Shown: positions 16,854 to 26,424, numbered from the stretch's first letter. The stretch: DNA of 64,000 bases from Streptomyces longisporoflavus (GCF_014649775.1 NZ_BMTR01000005.1:310001-374000); one strand, 5' to 3'. A program made the numbers and translations. The notes: generated by a model not told the origin, from the letters alone.

Positions 16854-16869
16854 CCACCTGGCAAGGTGG
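16854..16869. terminator. Short hairpin between convergent genes
   Basis: CCACCT-GGCA-AGGTGG lies just before the stop of the sigma-like membrane protein and downstream of the TetR gene. It is a weak candidate terminator with a 6-bp stem. Confidence 0.4.
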
Positions 16870-16873
16870 CGGC

Positions 16874-18781
16874 TCAACGCAGCGTCGGCACCTTCGAGCC
16901 GTTCGCGAGCCGGCCGGTGAGACCGGCGCGGGCGCCACGCTCCAGGGGCGCGGCCACGGTGTTGCCGGGGGTCTGCGAGGCTCCCGCGGCCTTGACCGAG
17001 ACGACGTCGTTGCTGCCGGCGCCGAGCAGGTACCAGTTCCCGCCACGGGATTTCCACCGCACGCCCGCGAGCACCGAAGGCTCCCGCGCCCCGCACGCCG
17101 CCGAGTCCTCGGCCTTCGCCGCGACGGCCGCCGCGCCCCCCGCCCGGAACTGCGCGAGGGCCCGGCCTCCGGCGCCCCGCCAGGTGTCGGCGCGGGTGCA
17201 GAGCCAGGCCGCGGGACCGTTCCCCTCGGGCAGCGCCTGACGGGCGTACTGCCAGGAGTTCACGGAGCGCACGCCGTTCGAGCGCGCGTCGCCGAGCGAA
17301 CAGGCCGCCGGTGACCAGTCCGCGGCAGTGGCCTCGCGCGGCGCCTGCGGGCGGCCCGCGGTGAGATGCGCGGGGACGAGTTCGCCGAGGTCGGTGGAGA
17401 GCCGGCGCACGCCCTTGTCGTCCCGCAGCTCCAGGGCGTTCCAGGACGAGCACGCGCGGGCCTGCGCCGGACTGGCCATCGGCTCGGTCACACCCTCGCC
17501 GTCCCGCTTCAGCGCGTTGCCGCCCGCCGCGGGCTTCAGCAGATCGCGTACGGCGACACCGCCCACCCAGGGCGCGGTGAGGTACCGCACGTTGCCGTCG
17601 ACGCGGCTCACCACCAGGGCGCTCGCCTCGGCGCTGGTCGCGCCGTCCACGCGGGCGAAGTCGAGCGCGGCTCCGCTGGTGCCGTCCTTGGGCTCGGCGT
17701 ACCGCACGACGCGCAGCCCGTCGTAGAGGAGCACGACCCGCGCCGCGTCGACCTCGCCGGCGAAGAGCAGTTGCGCGGGCCCCGCGGGCGCGCCCGCCGC
17801 CGTGCCGGTCGTGGCGGAGACCTGCACCGACTTGCCGGGCCTCGCCCAGACGGCCAGGGCGCGCCGCAGCAGCGCCTCGTCGCCGGTGAGGGCGCCCCTC
17901 GCGGGCCACACGGAGTAGTCGGCGCGGGCGGAACGTTTCCACGTGCCCGCCGCCACCTTCGTCAGCTGCGCCGGGTCGAGTGCGGCCTCCGAGGCGGGGT
18001 TCTTCGCGTACGCGGGCGCCGCGGCCCCGTCGGGGCCCCACCCGTCCCCCGGCAACCCGAGGAGCGCCCCGCACACCACGGCGGCGGCGAGGGCGACGGC
18101 CGCGGCCTTCATGTGCTGCCTGCGGCGCATCAGATCGGTGGGCCGCGCTTGCAGCGAGCAGGGGTCGAACTCGGGTGACCTGAGCAGTTCGTGGGCCGCG
18201 TCCACGCCGTCGGCCTCGGCGAGGGCCGCGCCCGGCTCGTCGACCCCGGCGGCGTCGAGGACCTTGATCACGTCGCCGTCCGAGAGCCGTTCGAGCCCGC
18301 GCAGCACGAACGCGGCCCGTGCGGGACCCGACAGGGCCGAGAGCCGCTGGTCCAGGGCGAGTTCGTCGGCGCCGCCCGACCGGGGGAAGAGCCTGAGCCC
18401 CCACACCTGCGGCAGCAGCGGCGGCAGCTGCGCACGCTTGGGCAGCGCGCTCTTGCGGAGCGGGAGCCCCGCGTCGAGCGCGGTGCTCACGACGCGCAAC
18501 CGGATGTACGCGTAGCCGGGATCGGCGCTTCGCCCCTCCCGGGAGCGCTGCACCGGAATGACCTCCGCGTCGCCCGACCTGCGGCTGCGCGGCAGCGCAC
18601 GCTGGGTGAGGGCGTGGGCGGTCAGGACCCGGCGGTTGCGCCCGAGGCTGGGCGGCAGGACCAGATAGGCGAGCCGCACCAGACGCGGGTAGTGCTCGAC
18701 GAGGGCGGCCTCGGCCTGCTCGACATCGACGACGCCGGAGAGATCCTGGGACGGGGAGGGGGACTTCACATTCGACGACAC
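16874..18781 (-). CDS. Sigma-70-like N-terminus fused to a membrane anchor and extracytoplasmic domain
   Basis: About 635 residues. Residues 21-60 ('EQAEAALVEHYPRLVRLAYLVLPPSLGRNR') look like a degenerate ECF sigma region 2. Residues 143-200 ('LDQRLSALSGPARAAFVLRGLERLSDGDVIKVL') look like region 4. A membrane helix follows at about 224-243, then a 390-residue outer domain rich in short beta strands. No catalytic motif is seen. It resembles a conserved Streptomyces hypothetical protein of the SCO222x area. Start choice: TTG 18790 or GTG 18781; I prefer GTG, although there is no good ribosome site. Whether it binds DNA or RNA polymerase is unknown. Confidence 0.75.
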   Translation of the reverse strand: MSSNVKSPSPSQDLSGVVDVEQAEAALVEHYPRLVRLAYLVLPPSLGRNRRVLTAHALTQRALPRSRRSGDAEVIPVQRSREGRSADPGYAYIRLRVVSTALDAGLPLRKSALPKRAQLPPLLPQVWGLRLFPRSGGADELALDQRLSALSGPARAAFVLRGLERLSDGDVIKVLDAAGVDEPGAALAEADGVDAAHELLRSPEFDPCSLQARPTDLMRRRQHMKAAAVALAAAVVCGALLGLPGDGWGPDGAAAPAYAKNPASEAALDPAQLTKVAAGTWKRSARADYSVWPARGALTGDEALLRRALAVWARPGKSVQVSATTGTAAGAPAGPAQLLFAGEVDAARVVLLYDGLRVVRYAEPKDGTSGAALDFARVDGATSAEASALVVSRVDGNVRYLTAPWVGGVAVRDLLKPAAGGNALKRDGEGVTEPMASPAQARACSSWNALELRDDKGVRRLSTDLGELVPAHLTAGRPQAPREATAADWSPAACSLGDARSNGVRSVNSWQYARQALPEGNGPAAWLCTRADTWRGAGGRALAQFRAGGAAAVAAKAEDSAACGAREPSVLAGVRWKSRGGNWYLLGAGSNDVVSVKAAGASQTPGNTVAAPLERGARAGLTGRLANGSKVPTLR

Positions 18782-18874
18782 GTTCAGCAAAACGAGCGAA
18801 TCCTCGGATGGTCACCTGTCGGTGACGCGTCACCCCTCCCGCCACCCCTCCCCGCCGGCCGGCACCCTCCTGCC

Positions 18875-21800
18875 TCAGCCGACCTTCCAGCCGCTGAACT
18901 CCACGGTCCCCCGCGCCCCGTCACCGCCGTTGGTCGCGCTCATGAAGAGGCCCACGTCCTGTGCCGCCGCGGCCCCCGGCACGGTCACGCTCGCCACTGT
19001 CCGCCAACTGGCCCCGTCGTCCGTCGAACACGACCCGGTCAGGACGTCCCCCTCACGCCCGAGCCGCAGCAGCACCGGCGCCTTGATCCCCGTGATGCGC
19101 TTGTACGTGTCCAGCGTGCCGTCGCCGCTCGTGTCGTACGAGAGGACCACGCCGTTCGCCGGGGTGACCGCGAGGTCGACGATGCCCGCTGATCCAGGCG
19201 TCCCCATCGAGTTCCGCGCGATGATGCCCGCCCTGGCCCACGGCCCCGTGACCGCCTGGGCGTCGACCCGGACCGTCACCAAGACGCCGCTCCGCAGCGC
19301 GCCGTCGCGGTACAGCGTGCCGAACTCCGTCGTGCTCTTCCACAGGTCGGCACCGGCGCCGTTGATCGCGTAACGGCCGTCAAGCTCTCCGAACACCGCC
19401 GCGTTGTTGGTGTACTTCTTCCAGCCGGCGCTCACCGGGCCCGCCTCGTACAGCACGCCTTCGTGGACGGTCCTGACCCGGCGCTCGCCCGCGGGGCCGT
19501 ACCGCACGGCGAGCTCGTACGGAAGCGGCCGCAGCGGACGGTCGAGGGGTGTACTCGGCGCGTTCGCACGCCACGCCACCTTGCCGGTGCCCGCCGCTTC
19601 GACCCGCGGCAACGAGACCGGGCCCGTGGGCTCCGCGTCGATCCCGGTCAGCTCGAAGTCGACGCGGCCCGTGGCCCGCAGGCCGTTGACGTTGCGGAAG
19701 ACGGCCTCGACGCGCGCGTGGCCGCCGGGCGGCAGAGACGGCGGGTCGGCCACGACTTCCAGGGACCCCTGGTAGGGGGCCCGGGCAAGGACGTCCCGCA
19801 CCCGTGACGCGGTCCGGAACTCGTCGCCGATGCCCCGCAGGGGATAGTCCTTGCGCTCGCGGGTCCACGGCTCCTCCACCGCGAACCAGTCCACCTCACG
19901 CGGCGCGCGCCCCGCGGCGAGGGCATCGGCCAGTTCGTCGAGCCACTTCTGCCAGCGGGGGACGTAGAAGTCGGCCATGAGGCCCGACCATTCGCGGTTT
20001 CCGTACTCGTGCAGCTTCCCGCCCTCGGAGGTCGCCCGGTCGCCCCACACCGTGATCAGGACCTTGGCGGTCCGCTCGAACTCGGCGCGCTCGGCTTCGT
20101 TCGTGCCCATGCGCCGGGCCGACGCCACCCAAGGGCCCAGCAGGAAGGCCTCGTTGGTCGCCGTCAACTCGTCCGAGAGGCGCATCAGCCTCAGCCACAG
20201 GGTGGACAGCGTCTTGAAGGTGGCCGCGTCCTTGCGCCGGTACGCGGTCCGCAGCTGCGGCAGCAGCTGCCGGCTGCGGTGGGCGAGCGCCTGCCGGGCC
20301 ACGTCCACCACGTCGTACCGGTAGGCGGCGCTGCCCCGCAGCGCGCCGCCGATCCCGAGCAGACCGGTGAGCGCCGCGTCGAAGCGGCCGGGGTCGTACG
20401 TCAGGGCGCGCGGCGCGTACTCGGCGGCGCGGTTCGCCGCCAGGTCGGGGCGGGCGGCGAACAGGGAGTCGTGCGGATCGCTGCGCTCGACGGCGGTGTG
20501 CCGGTAGGCGGTGTCGTGCAGGGCCCGCCAGGCGCGGCGGGCGTCGGTGTCGCGGGCGCCGTAGCGGAACGCGGAGTAGCCGTCGAACCAGGCCTTCAGG
20601 TCCGGCTTCCGCTCCGTCCAGGCCAGTTCGGAGAAGAGCTCGAAGGCGGCCGGGTCGCGGTCCGTCGCCTCCGGCATGAACGCCGTGCCCACGAGCGCGC
20701 TGTCGTTCTTGTCCCGCCAGGCGAAGAACTTCTCGTTCCAGATGTGCGCCCTGGCGCCGATCGTCGTACGGCCCCCGAAGTTCGGGATGGTCCCGAAGGC
20801 GTACGGCGTGCCGCCCCAGTCCTTCTCGCGGTCGGTGACGCTCGTGAACCGGTCGGAGACCCCGTCCACGATGAGCATCCGCCGCCGGTCGATCGCGTCG
20901 AGCAGTTCGGGCAGCGGATTGGCCTCCCAGCCGAGGATCACCCAGGTCGCGCCGGGACGGGACGCCCGCAGGGCCTTCTCGACCCCGCGCGCCGCGTCGG
21001 GCACCGGGACGTCTCCGGGGGTGCCGCCCTCGTGCAGGAGGTCCATCTTGAAGTGGTCGGCGGCCCCGAAGAGCTGCTCCTGGTGCCGGTAGAAGGACGC
21101 GGCGACCTTGCCGAAGGACGCGGTACGGGGGTCGAGCCAGTCGGGCCGCTTGAACCCGTGCCAGATGCCCTGCGGCACCACGCGCGCGTCCCCGCCGTTG
21201 CGGGCCACGAAGCCGTCGGGGACGTGCCCGTAGTAGCCGGGGAGCACCGGCGCCATGCCGAGCGAGCGCAGCCGGTCCACGATCCTGCGCCCGAGCTGGG
21301 CCCGGTCCGCGATGACTTCGGGCGAGAGCGGGCCCCCGTACCCCGACAGGTTCTGCAGCAGCCACCACGCCTGGTGCGAGGGCGCGGGCAGCCATGCGCG
21401 CGCCTCGGCGTCGCTGTAGCCGAAGTCCTGGAGAACCCGGTGGTAGACGGCCTCCGCACCGGCGATCACCAGGACCTCGTTGCAGCCGTGCAGGGCGAGC
21501 ACGTCGATCATGCGCTCCCAGTACGCCCAGTCGGCGTGCGGCGCGGTGTACCCGTCGTTCGTGTCGTTCAGGGCGAACCGGTGGGGGAGCGAGGTGGACC
21601 GCTCCAGGGGGCGCGAGGGGGCGGGCAGTCCGCGCGGCAGGTCCAGCTGGTCGCCGTTCCAGGCGATGTGGGCGCCGCAGACGTACTTCAGGTACCAGTG
21701 GACCCCGGTGAGCAGCACGGCGGGCGTCGTCCCGGTCACCTCGATGCGCCCGGTCGTGCCCGAAACCCGGAAACGGTCCGTGCCGCCCTTCGCGGGGACG

Positions 21801-22000
21801 AGTCTGAGACGGAACTGTTCCGCGTGATGCGGCAGGAGTCTGTTGAGCGCTGAGCGTGCGGAATCCGTATCGAGGGCGTGGGCGGGGCCCCGGACGGGCC
21901 CCTCGGCGGCGTGGGCCGGCACCGCCATGCCGCCGACGGCGGCACCGAGGCCGATGGCCCCGGCGGTGCCGAGCACGGAACGTCGAGACGGATCGGACAT
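18875..22000 (-). CDS. Secreted alpha-N-acetylglucosaminidase, glycoside hydrolase family 89
   Basis: A 1041-residue exported enzyme. The signal has twin arginines ('DPSRRSVLGTAGAIGLGAAVGG', cleavage after 'AHA'), so Tat export is likely. An N-terminal NAGLU domain ('VLLTGVHWYLKYVCGAHIAWNGDQ') is followed by the TIM barrel ('RFALNDTNDGYTAPHADWAYWERMIDVLALHGCNEVL', 'PGYYGHVPDGF', 'KMDLLHEGG', 'VILGWEANP') and the helical C-terminal NAGLU domain to about residue 700. About 330 extra residues make beta-rich domains that look carbohydrate-binding or concanavalin-like. It removes terminal alpha-GlcNAc from glycans. I could not place the two catalytic Glu with certainty. The start is ATG 22000 behind 'AGGGGG'. 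Confidence 0.9.
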   Translation of the reverse strand: MSDPSRRSVLGTAGAIGLGAAVGGMAVPAHAAEGPVRGPAHALDTDSARSALNRLLPHHAEQFRLRLVPAKGGTDRFRVSGTTGRIEVTGTTPAVLLTGVHWYLKYVCGAHIAWNGDQLDLPRGLPAPSRPLERSTSLPHRFALNDTNDGYTAPHADWAYWERMIDVLALHGCNEVLVIAGAEAVYHRVLQDFGYSDAEARAWLPAPSHQAWWLLQNLSGYGGPLSPEVIADRAQLGRRIVDRLRSLGMAPVLPGYYGHVPDGFVARNGGDARVVPQGIWHGFKRPDWLDPRTASFGKVAASFYRHQEQLFGAADHFKMDLLHEGGTPGDVPVPDAARGVEKALRASRPGATWVILGWEANPLPELLDAIDRRRMLIVDGVSDRFTSVTDREKDWGGTPYAFGTIPNFGGRTTIGARAHIWNEKFFAWRDKNDSALVGTAFMPEATDRDPAAFELFSELAWTERKPDLKAWFDGYSAFRYGARDTDARRAWRALHDTAYRHTAVERSDPHDSLFAARPDLAANRAAEYAPRALTYDPGRFDAALTGLLGIGGALRGSAAYRYDVVDVARQALAHRSRQLLPQLRTAYRRKDAATFKTLSTLWLRLMRLSDELTATNEAFLLGPWVASARRMGTNEAERAEFERTAKVLITVWGDRATSEGGKLHEYGNREWSGLMADFYVPRWQKWLDELADALAAGRAPREVDWFAVEEPWTRERKDYPLRGIGDEFRTASRVRDVLARAPYQGSLEVVADPPSLPPGGHARVEAVFRNVNGLRATGRVDFELTGIDAEPTGPVSLPRVEAAGTGKVAWRANAPSTPLDRPLRPLPYELAVRYGPAGERRVRTVHEGVLYEAGPVSAGWKKYTNNAAVFGELDGRYAINGAGADLWKSTTEFGTLYRDGALRSGVLVTVRVDAQAVTGPWARAGIIARNSMGTPGSAGIVDLAVTPANGVVLSYDTSGDGTLDTYKRITGIKAPVLLRLGREGDVLTGSCSTDDGASWRTVASVTVPGAAAAQDVGLFMSATNGGDGARGTVEFSGWKVG

Positions 22001-22111
22001 GTGTACCCCCTGGGTCGAATGGTGCGGCGCACGGTATCCGTGCGGCGTCCTGCGCTCAACGGCGCATACGGAGATGGCGAGTTCACCTCGCCTGGAGGGA
22101 CTGGTGGGACG

Positions 22112-22618
22112 ATGAAGGCAGCGCGGAAGACGCTTGGGGGCATGAACGTGGGCATGCGCGGGCGCATGCGGGCCGGCATGAGTGTGGGCCTGGGTGCGGG
22201 ACTGCTGATGATGCTCGTGGCGTGCGGCTCGGACGGCGATGACGCGCCGCCGGACACGGCGAGCGGCAGCCTGGAGCAGCTGGCGGCCAAGGCGCGGTGC
22301 GAGCCTGACATCCAGACGGACGCGGCCGAACTGCGGCAGGCCACCTGTGACAAAGGTGCCCGCCGCTACGTCCTAGTAACCTTTACAAATGCCCGTGGCC
22401 AGGCCGAATGGTTCGACGAGGCGGCCGATTACGGCGGTACGTACCTCGTCGGCGAGAAGTGGATCGCGGTCGGCGACGAGAAAGTGGTCATGCGGCTGCG
22501 CGGCCGGCTCGGCGGGACGGTGGAGAAGTCCTCGCACCACTCGGGGAGTAGCGGTGGTGGGGATCACGAGGACGGGGGCCCGGGGAGTTCGGGCCACTCC
22601 GGTCACCACACGAGCTGA
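22112..22618 (+). CDS. Small lipoprotein of unknown function
   Basis: A 168-residue protein with a lipoprotein signal: 'GLGAGLLMMLVACGS' gives a lipobox L35-V-A-C38. The mature part holds 'YVLVTFTNARGQAEWFDEAADYGGTYLVGEKWIAVG' and a Gly/Ser/His-rich tail ending 'GHSGHHTS'. I recognise no domain. Codons at about 22371-22390 (GTC CTA GTA ACC TTT ACA AAT) are AT-rich and rare for this genome. Start ATG 22112 follows 'GGTGGGA'. Further in-frame ATGs (22142, 22154) are possible starts but would shorten the signal's basic region. It is divergent from the GH89 gene across 111 bp. Confidence 0.75.
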   Translation: MKAARKTLGGMNVGMRGRMRAGMSVGLGAGLLMMLVACGSDGDDAPPDTASGSLEQLAAKARCEPDIQTDAAELRQATCDKGARRYVLVTFTNARGQAEWFDEAADYGGTYLVGEKWIAVGDEKVVMRLRGRLGGTVEKSSHHSGSSGGGDHEDGGPGSSGHSGHHTS

Positions 22619-22657
22619 CCGCGCAGCGGTAGGGGGGCCAGCCGGCGCGGCACTGGG

Positions 22658-22672
22658 CCGATCGGATCGGCT
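22658..22672. terminator. Hairpin between convergent lipoprotein and DUF1996 genes
   Basis: GCCGATC-G-GATCGGC is a near-perfect 15-base palindrome that touches the DUF1996 stop codon. It could end both transcripts, but the stem is short. Confidence 0.45.
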
Positions 22673-24186
22673 CAGTTGCAGCGCTTATTGGCGTTGATGC
22701 ATTTGGTCATGCGGTTCATCAGCTTCTCGTCGAAGACGTTGATGAAGTCTCCGTGGTCGGTGATCGGCTTGTGCAGCTGCTCGGGGAACGAGTCGACGGC
22801 GAATCCGGGGCCCGGCGGCACGTCGTACACGATGCGCTGCACCAGCTGCGGAATGGCCTTGAAGCCCTGCGGGCAGGCGCCGCTTCGCTCGTCGGCGAAG
22901 GCCACGTGCGTGCGGTGGTTGGCGCTGTCGGTGTTCTGGCCGTCCCAGCAGCTCTGGAAGTTGAACGTCCGCACGACCTGGCTGCCCTCGGGGCAGATCG
23001 GGTACTTGTCCTTCAGCTGCCGGTCCTCGAAACCGGTGCAGCTCCAGGAGGCGTTGGCGTTCGCGTCGCCGTTGGTGAGCGACTTGGCGTCACCGGTGAT
23101 GATGCGCAGGAAGCGCGGCATCGCGACGACCTTGCCCGTCGGATTTCCGGCGAATTTCAGCGTGACCGACGACGGGGTCTGGATCTTGCCGACATTCTGG
23201 TCCTTGCCGCCGCCGTCCGCGCCGACGTCATTCTCGTCCTCTCCGTTCTGCAGCCTCAGGACCGGCCAGTAATAGGTGGACTTGTCTCCCTGGTTCCGGC
23301 ACGTGGTGTCGCCGTTCGCGAGATCCTCGTCGCTGGAGAAGGCGTCCGTGGCCTGATTTCCGACGTAATCGTGCATATGGTGAGCGCCATTGCTCACGCC
23401 GGGCGCGGCGATGACATTGTCCGGATTGAACTTGCCGTTCTCGTTCGTCCCGCATTTCGTGGTGAAGGTGCCGCGCGAGGCACCGCGCTGTTTGCCGGGG
23501 CGGTTGACGTTGGGCTGGACGGACTGGATGTCGACGAAGTCGGAGGCCTCGGGCCCGTTGCCGTTCTGCTGGCCCGGAGGCTGCTGTTGACCGTCGCCCG
23601 GCGGCTGCTCCTGGCCGTCTCCGTCACCGGGGGGCTGTTCCTGGCCGTCGCCGTCCTGCGGGGGCTGCCCGCCGTTGTCCCCGTCCTGCGGCGGCTGCTG
23701 CCCGGCCGAGTCGTCGGCCCGCATGGTGCACGGCGCCATGCCGTCGATCCCCTGCGGCGGCTGCCCGCCGGCCTGGTCGATCGAGGAGCCGATGCCCTCG
23801 ATGGTCGGCCGCCGCTGCTCCTCCAGCGGTTCGAGGACGGCCTTGGCCTGCTCGGTGTTCCGGGCGTCGGAGAACTTCTCGTACGCGGCGGTGATCTGGG
23901 TGTCCAGCTCCGCGAGCCGCCGGTCGACGTCCTCGCGGGCACCGTCCGGCACGTCCGAAAGCTGCGTGCCGACATCCGGGCAGCTGATGGTCGCGAGGCC
24001 CAAGTTGCCGCCCTGCTCACCGGCCTGTGTCCCGGCGGACGGCGAATCGGAGCTTTCCCCGGCGTTCGCGTAGACATTCACCGCGACCATTCCGCCGCCG
24101 CCCAGGATTAGCGCCGCCGAGGCGGCGATGGCGCGCCCGGCGAGTTTTGATCGTTTTCGTGATGTGCGTCGTGGTGTGCGTCCCAT
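22672..24186 (-). CDS. DUF1996 secreted/membrane-anchored protein
   Basis: About 504 residues. A basic start '[19 protein letters not shown]' and one hydrophobic segment (about 18-38) anchor or export it. A helical part follows ('[29 protein letters not shown]'), then a Gln/Pro/Asp/Gly linker with imperfect 'GDGQEQPP' repeats (about residues 155-205). The DUF1996 domain comes last ('[12 protein letters not shown]', 'TYYWPVLRL', '[18 protein letters not shown]'). The conserved His and Cys suggest a disulfide-bonded surface protein; DUF1996 is also found in fungal cell-wall proteins. The function is unknown. The start is ATG 24186; the frame opens to 24222 without better support. Confidence 0.85.
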   Translation of the reverse strand: MGRTPRRTSRKRSKLAGRAIAASAALILGGGGMVAVNVYANAGESSDSPSAGTQAGEQGGNLGLATISCPDVGTQLSDVPDGAREDVDRRLAELDTQITAAYEKFSDARNTEQAKAVLEPLEEQRRPTIEGIGSSIDQAGGQPPQGIDGMAPCTMRADDSAGQQPPQDGDNGGQPPQDGDGQEQPPGDGDGQEQPPGDGQQQPPGQQNGNGPEASDFVDIQSVQPNVNRPGKQRGASRGTFTTKCGTNENGKFNPDNVIAAPGVSNGAHHMHDYVGNQATDAFSSDEDLANGDTTCRNQGDKSTYYWPVLRLQNGEDENDVGADGGGKDQNVGKIQTPSSVTLKFAGNPTGKVVAMPRFLRIITGDAKSLTNGDANANASWSCTGFEDRQLKDKYPICPEGSQVVRTFNFQSCWDGQNTDSANHRTHVAFADERSGACPQGFKAIPQLVQRIVYDVPPGPGFAVDSFPEQLHKPITDHGDFINVFDEKLMNRMTKCINANKRCN

Positions 24187-24285
24187 GGGACTACGTACGC
24201 AACAGGAGCCGACCCCGTTCAATCACGCGCTGGATTCCTCCGGGATTCCTCAGGGATTCTCCCTGGACCGTCGCGGGCGATCTGC

Positions 24286-24936
24286 TCAGCGGCCTTGATC
24301 CAGATAGGCGAGTACGGCGAGAACCCGCCGGTTGTCGTCGTCCGAGACCGAGAGGTCCAGCTTTCCGAAGATGTTGGACGTGTGCTTGGCGATCGCACGC
24401 TCCGTCACGACGAGCTCCGCCGCGATCGCCGCGTTCGACCGCCCCTGCGCCATGAGTTCGAGCACCTCGCGCTCGCGGGGCGTCAGTTTGCCGAGCGGCT
24501 GGTCCGCCGAGCGCCGCGACAGGAGCTGCTGGATCACCTGCGGGTCCATCGCGGTGCCGCCCGCCGCGACCCGGCGTACGGCGTCGATGAACTGGTCGGC
24601 GTCGAAGACCCGGTCCTTGAGGAGATAGCCGACCCCGCCGTTCCCGTCGGCGAGCAGCTCGCGCGCGTACAGCTGCTCCACGTGCTGGGAGAGCACGAGC
24701 ACGGGAAGCCCCGGCCGTGCTTTCCGTGCGGCGAGCGCGCACTGCAGTCCCTCGTCCGTGTGGGACGGCGGAAGCCGGACGTCCACGACGGCGACATCCG
24801 GCTCCAACTCGGCCAGGGCCTTGGTGAGTTCGGGCCCGGTCTCGACAGCCGCGGCGATCTCGAAGTCGAATGCCTCCAGCATCCGCACCAGACCGTCACG
24901 CAGCAGGAAGAGATCTTCGGCTAGGACAACTCGCAA
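24286..24936 (-). CDS. LuxR/NarL-type response regulator
   Basis: A 216-residue protein. The receiver domain has E7/D8 and phospho-acceptor D52 ('DVAVVDVRLPPS'). The C-terminal LuxR HTH (about 150-210) reads 'LTPREREVLELMAQGRSNAAIAAELVVTERAIAKHTSNIFGKL'. I set the start at TTG 24936 because 'GGAG' lies 5 bp before it and the receiver begins exactly there (RVVLAED). This start overlaps the kinase stop (24921) by 16 bases, so translation is coupled. It is the cognate partner of the upstream kinase and is likely to act on the divergent MMPL gene. The open frame to 26229 is a kinase shadow. Confidence 0.92.
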   Translation of the reverse strand: MRVVLAEDLFLLRDGLVRMLEAFDFEIAAAVETGPELTKALAELEPDVAVVDVRLPPSHTDEGLQCALAARKARPGLPVLVLSQHVEQLYARELLADGNGGVGYLLKDRVFDADQFIDAVRRVAAGGTAMDPQVIQQLLSRRSADQPLGKLTPREREVLELMAQGRSNAAIAAELVVTERAIAKHTSNIFGKLDLSVSDDDNRRVLAVLAYLDQGR

Positions 24937-26192
24937 GGGATCTCCATGGTCACCATGGTCGGGCCGCCCGCGGGACTGCTGACGGCCAGTACGCCGTCGA
25001 ATGTACCGAGTCGGCGTTCGATCCCGCTCAGCCCCGACCCCGCCCCGATGGACGCGCCGCCTTTGCCGTTGTCGGTGACCGCGATGCGCAGCATGCCGTC
25101 CGTGTGGTGGATGTCCACCCAGACGCGGTCCGCGCCCGCGTGCTTGATGGTGTTCGTCAGGGCCTCGCTCACAGCGAAGTACGCCGCCGACTCCACGGGC
25201 TCCTCGGCCCGGCCGAACAGCTCCACGTCCGCGTCGGTCTCCACCGGGAGCCGCAGCGCGAGGGCCTTCACCGCGTCGCCGAGACCGCGCTCGGCGAGCA
25301 CCGGCGGGTGGATCCCGCGGACCAGGTCGCGCAGCTCGGTCAGCGCCTCGCCGGAGTTCTGCCGGGCCTTGGCGATCATCTCCTTGGCCTTCGCCGGGTT
25401 CTTCTCGATCATCGCCTCGATGGTGCCGAGGTCCATGCCCATCGCGACCAGGCGGGCCTGTGCGCCGTCGTGCAGATCCCGCTCGATGCGGCGCAGCTCG
25501 GCGGCGGAGGAGTCCACGGCGTCGTGCCGGGTCTCGGTCAACCGGTCGACGCGCCGGGCCAGTTCGCGCTCCCGCATGGAGGTGGTGGGCGCGAGCAGCG
25601 TCCGGGCCAGGAGGAAGTGGCCGCGCACGAGGGAGGGGTTGGCGAAGAGGCCGACGACGCCGAGCGCGGTGCCGAGCAGGGCGGCCATGTTGGCGTCGCT
25701 CTGCGAGGTCACGTGGATGAAGCCGTACCACTCGCCGCCGCCGGCGTCGTAGATCGGCTCCCAGACGCCGAGGGCGAGGACGTACCCGTACAGCATGTAG
25801 AGCGGCAGCGCGGGCGCGAAGATCACCGTGACGCAACCGGCGGTCATGTCGACGAGCAGCCACTGCAGGTCCCGCCAGGTCGCCGGGTCCTTCAGCATCA
25901 GGGAGTTGCGCTCCACCAGGCCGGTGATGCCCCGGCGCAGGTCCGGGGGGAAGGGGCGGTAGGGCGTGGGGATCTGTACGCCCGACCAGGCGCCGGCCTG
26001 CGCGCGGCGCAGGTCCGCCCACTTGCGCACGCCGGTCAGGAGCGTCGGGGTCGTGAAGACGCCGACGCCGATCACGATGAGGGCGATGGAGACGACCGAC
26101 AGCACGAAAAGGGTGATCGACCCGGCGAGCGTGGCGACCGCCAGGTAGAGCCCACGGGCTGCCGCGATCAAGGATGCACGGACCCTCGTCAT
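24921..26192 (-). CDS. NarL-class sensor histidine kinase
   Basis: A 423-residue membrane kinase. The N-terminal half has several hydrophobic segments (about 15-50 and 120-175) of the 'putative sensor' type common in actinobacterial kinases. The HisKA_3 dimerisation segment 'ELRRIERDLHDGAQARLVAMGMDLG' carries the phospho-accepting His, and the HATPase end has 'EALTNTIKHAGA', 'VTDNGKGGASIGAGSGLSGIERRL'. It phosphorylates the LuxR regulator whose gene overlaps its 3' end. The signal is unknown. It is divergent from the MMPL exporter gene across 232 bp containing an 8-bp palindrome, so sensing of envelope stress or of an exported compound is plausible. Confidence 0.92.
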   Translation of the reverse strand: MTRVRASLIAAARGLYLAVATLAGSITLFVLSVVSIALIVIGVGVFTTPTLLTGVRKWADLRRAQAGAWSGVQIPTPYRPFPPDLRRGITGLVERNSLMLKDPATWRDLQWLLVDMTAGCVTVIFAPALPLYMLYGYVLALGVWEPIYDAGGGEWYGFIHVTSQSDANMAALLGTALGVVGLFANPSLVRGHFLLARTLLAPTTSMRERELARRVDRLTETRHDAVDSSAAELRRIERDLHDGAQARLVAMGMDLGTIEAMIEKNPAKAKEMIAKARQNSGEALTELRDLVRGIHPPVLAERGLGDAVKALALRLPVETDADVELFGRAEEPVESAAYFAVSEALTNTIKHAGADRVWVDIHHTDGMLRIAVTDNGKGGASIGAGSGLSGIERRLGTFDGVLAVSSPAGGPTMVTMEIPCELS

Positions 26193-26276
26193 TTTCTGCT
26201 CCCCATCTCTTCCAGTGGCATGAGCACATTCTCGCCGCCGGGCCGGGCGCCGGTCATTGGGTCCGGCACCCGAGCA

Positions 26277-26300
26277 GGGGGTGTACCTGACGACACCCCC
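26277..26300. promoter_or_regulatory. Inverted repeat between kinase and MMPL genes
   Basis: GGGGGTGT and ACACCCCC are exact complements separated by 8 bases, about 85 bp before the kinase start and 125 bp before the MMPL start. Its symmetry and central position fit a binding site for the LuxR-type regulator, which would let it control both directions. Confidence 0.5.
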
Positions 26301-26424
26301 GTACCTCGCCCTGTGCTTCGGACAGTGGGGGCTTCGGCGGCTGGGTGGGCGCGCCCCGGATTTCTAGCGTTGTCCCTGTCATCAACCGGCTTATCCGACG
26401 CTTACTTATGGGGGCGAAAACGCC

